Below, piece after piece: positions 6,021-6,350 of a stretch of 6,350 nucleotides of DNA. The notes below the pieces were generated by a model. That model made no database searches, had not been told where the DNA came from, and saw nothing but the letters and a program-made list of their open reading frames with translations. This DNA is from an uncultured Bacillaceae bacterium (GTDB taxonomy: Bacteria; Bacillota; Bacilli; Caldalkalibacillales; Caldalkalibacillaceae): the NCBI GenBank assembly GCA_937967685.1, contig CALBTX010000215.1:1-6350 (forward strand). The letters run 5' to 3'. Each line of letters begins with the position of its first letter. The stretch's first letter is position 1. The position numbers and the translations under genes were made by a program.

Positions 6021-6086
6021 TCAGATAATTGCAAATCAGATAATATTAGATAAAAAGTATTGACCGTGAGAATTTTGACGGGGAGA
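6021..6086. repeat. Two short 15-base-period direct repeat pairs downstream of the Rpn-family gene
   Basis: TCAGATAAT occurs at 6021-6029 and again at 6036-6044. TTGACCGTGAGA (6060-6071) is followed 15 bases later by TTGACGGGGAGA (6075-6086), with ten of twelve bases shared. Both pairs have the same 15-base period and lie between the Rpn stop codon and its terminator. No function is evident; they could be part of an element end or chance repeats in AT-rich DNA. Confidence 0.5.
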
Positions 6087-6126
6087 TGAACGATCTTTAC
6101 CCTTTACTGTTCCTTTCGTTCTTCTT

Positions 6127-6350
6127 CTACGACTTCTTACTTTCCTCTTCTACGGCGTCTTGAATGATTTGTTCTGCTTCATCTACTTGGGATATTGTAA
6201 ATAGGCGTTCAGAGAGTTTCTCAATGACTTGATTGTCTGTTAATTGCTTCACTTTGGCTGTCAGTTCAACTGAGGCCGCACCAAACTGCGCTTCGAGGTA
6301 TTTACAGAGCATACTTTGTTTTGCATTTTTCTCTGCCCTTTCCTCCGCTT
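6127..6350 (-). CDS. C-terminal part of an Rpn-family recombination-promoting nuclease/putative transposase (partial, runs off right edge)
   Basis: A frame open to the window edge ends at TAG (6127-6129); about 73 residues are visible. The first part is a charged, probably helical stretch (AEERAEKNAKQS). Then comes LCKYLEAQFGAASVELTAKVKQL and DNQVIEKLSERLFTISQVDEAEQII. This follows the pattern of the DUF4351-like tail of Rpn/PD-(D/E)XK putative transposases: LxxRFG, then a helix, LxxLxxxLFxxxSLxxxxxxL. The catalytic nuclease domain would be N-terminal and lies outside the window, so its integrity is unknown. The internal ATG at 6310-6312 has no ribosome site and is not the start. Codon use looks more AT-rich than in spoIID. 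Family members are often mobile or multicopy, so arrival by transfer is plausible. In B. subtilis spoIID is preceded by murAA-ywmB-type genes, which are not seen here. Confidence 0.65.
   Translation of the reverse strand, partial: AEERAEKNAKQSMLCKYLEAQFGAASVELTAKVKQLTDNQVIEKLSERLFTISQVDEAEQIIQDAVEEESKKS

Noticed and set aside
5878..6061. Plus-strand frame between spoIID and the Rpn-family gene
   Set aside because: No start codon with a ribosome site until mid-frame, it crosses a terminator hairpin, and the translation resembles no family I know.

Overview
The window reads as chromosome of an endospore-forming, motile, rod-shaped member of the Bacillales. All confident genes lie on the minus strand, so the window reads right to left: spoIID, spoIIQ, spoIIID, mbl, flhO, flhP and the start of a small hydrophilic ORF. 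Proteins resemble Bacillus subtilis homologues throughout (SpoIIID and Mbl almost residue for residue in places). The fairly GC-rich codon use of flhO and flhP and the acidic SpoIIQ tail would suit an alkaliphilic or thermophilic Bacillaceae such as a Caldalkalibacillus-like organism, but that placement is only a guess.

Right edge (6350 to about 5970): the C-terminal part of an Rpn/PD-(D/E)XK-type putative transposase with a DUF4351-like tail enters from outside the window. It is followed by a spacer with two short 15-base-period repeats and a rho-independent terminator. Centre right (about 5850 to 3590): spoIID (peptidoglycan lytic transglycosylase of engulfment) behind a sigma-E-like promoter and a consensus SpoIIID site, then spoIIQ (forespore half of the SpoIIQ-SpoIIIAH channel) behind a sigma-F-like promoter and closed by a strong terminator. 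Centre (3525 to 3164): spoIIID, the mother-cell regulator, behind its own sigma-E-like promoter. Left (3098 to 1): mbl (MreB-type actin), flhO and flhP (flagellar rod/hook-basal-body proteins) and the start of a small ORF in the position of an EpuA-type membrane protein. These four are packed with gaps of 11 to 33 bases, and the ribosome-binding sites of flhO and flhP overlap the preceding stop codon.

Together the block holds two regulons. The first is an engulfment/sporulation group expressed in both compartments: sigma F gives SpoIIQ in the forespore, and sigma E gives SpoIID and SpoIIID in the mother cell, with SpoIIID probably feeding back on spoIID. The second is a vegetative shape and motility operon. 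No CRISPR array, tRNA, rRNA, complete mobile element or convincing unknown defence-type system is visible. The most unusual parts are the Rpn fragment and its repeat-bearing spacer, and the regulatory layout of the sporulation genes.
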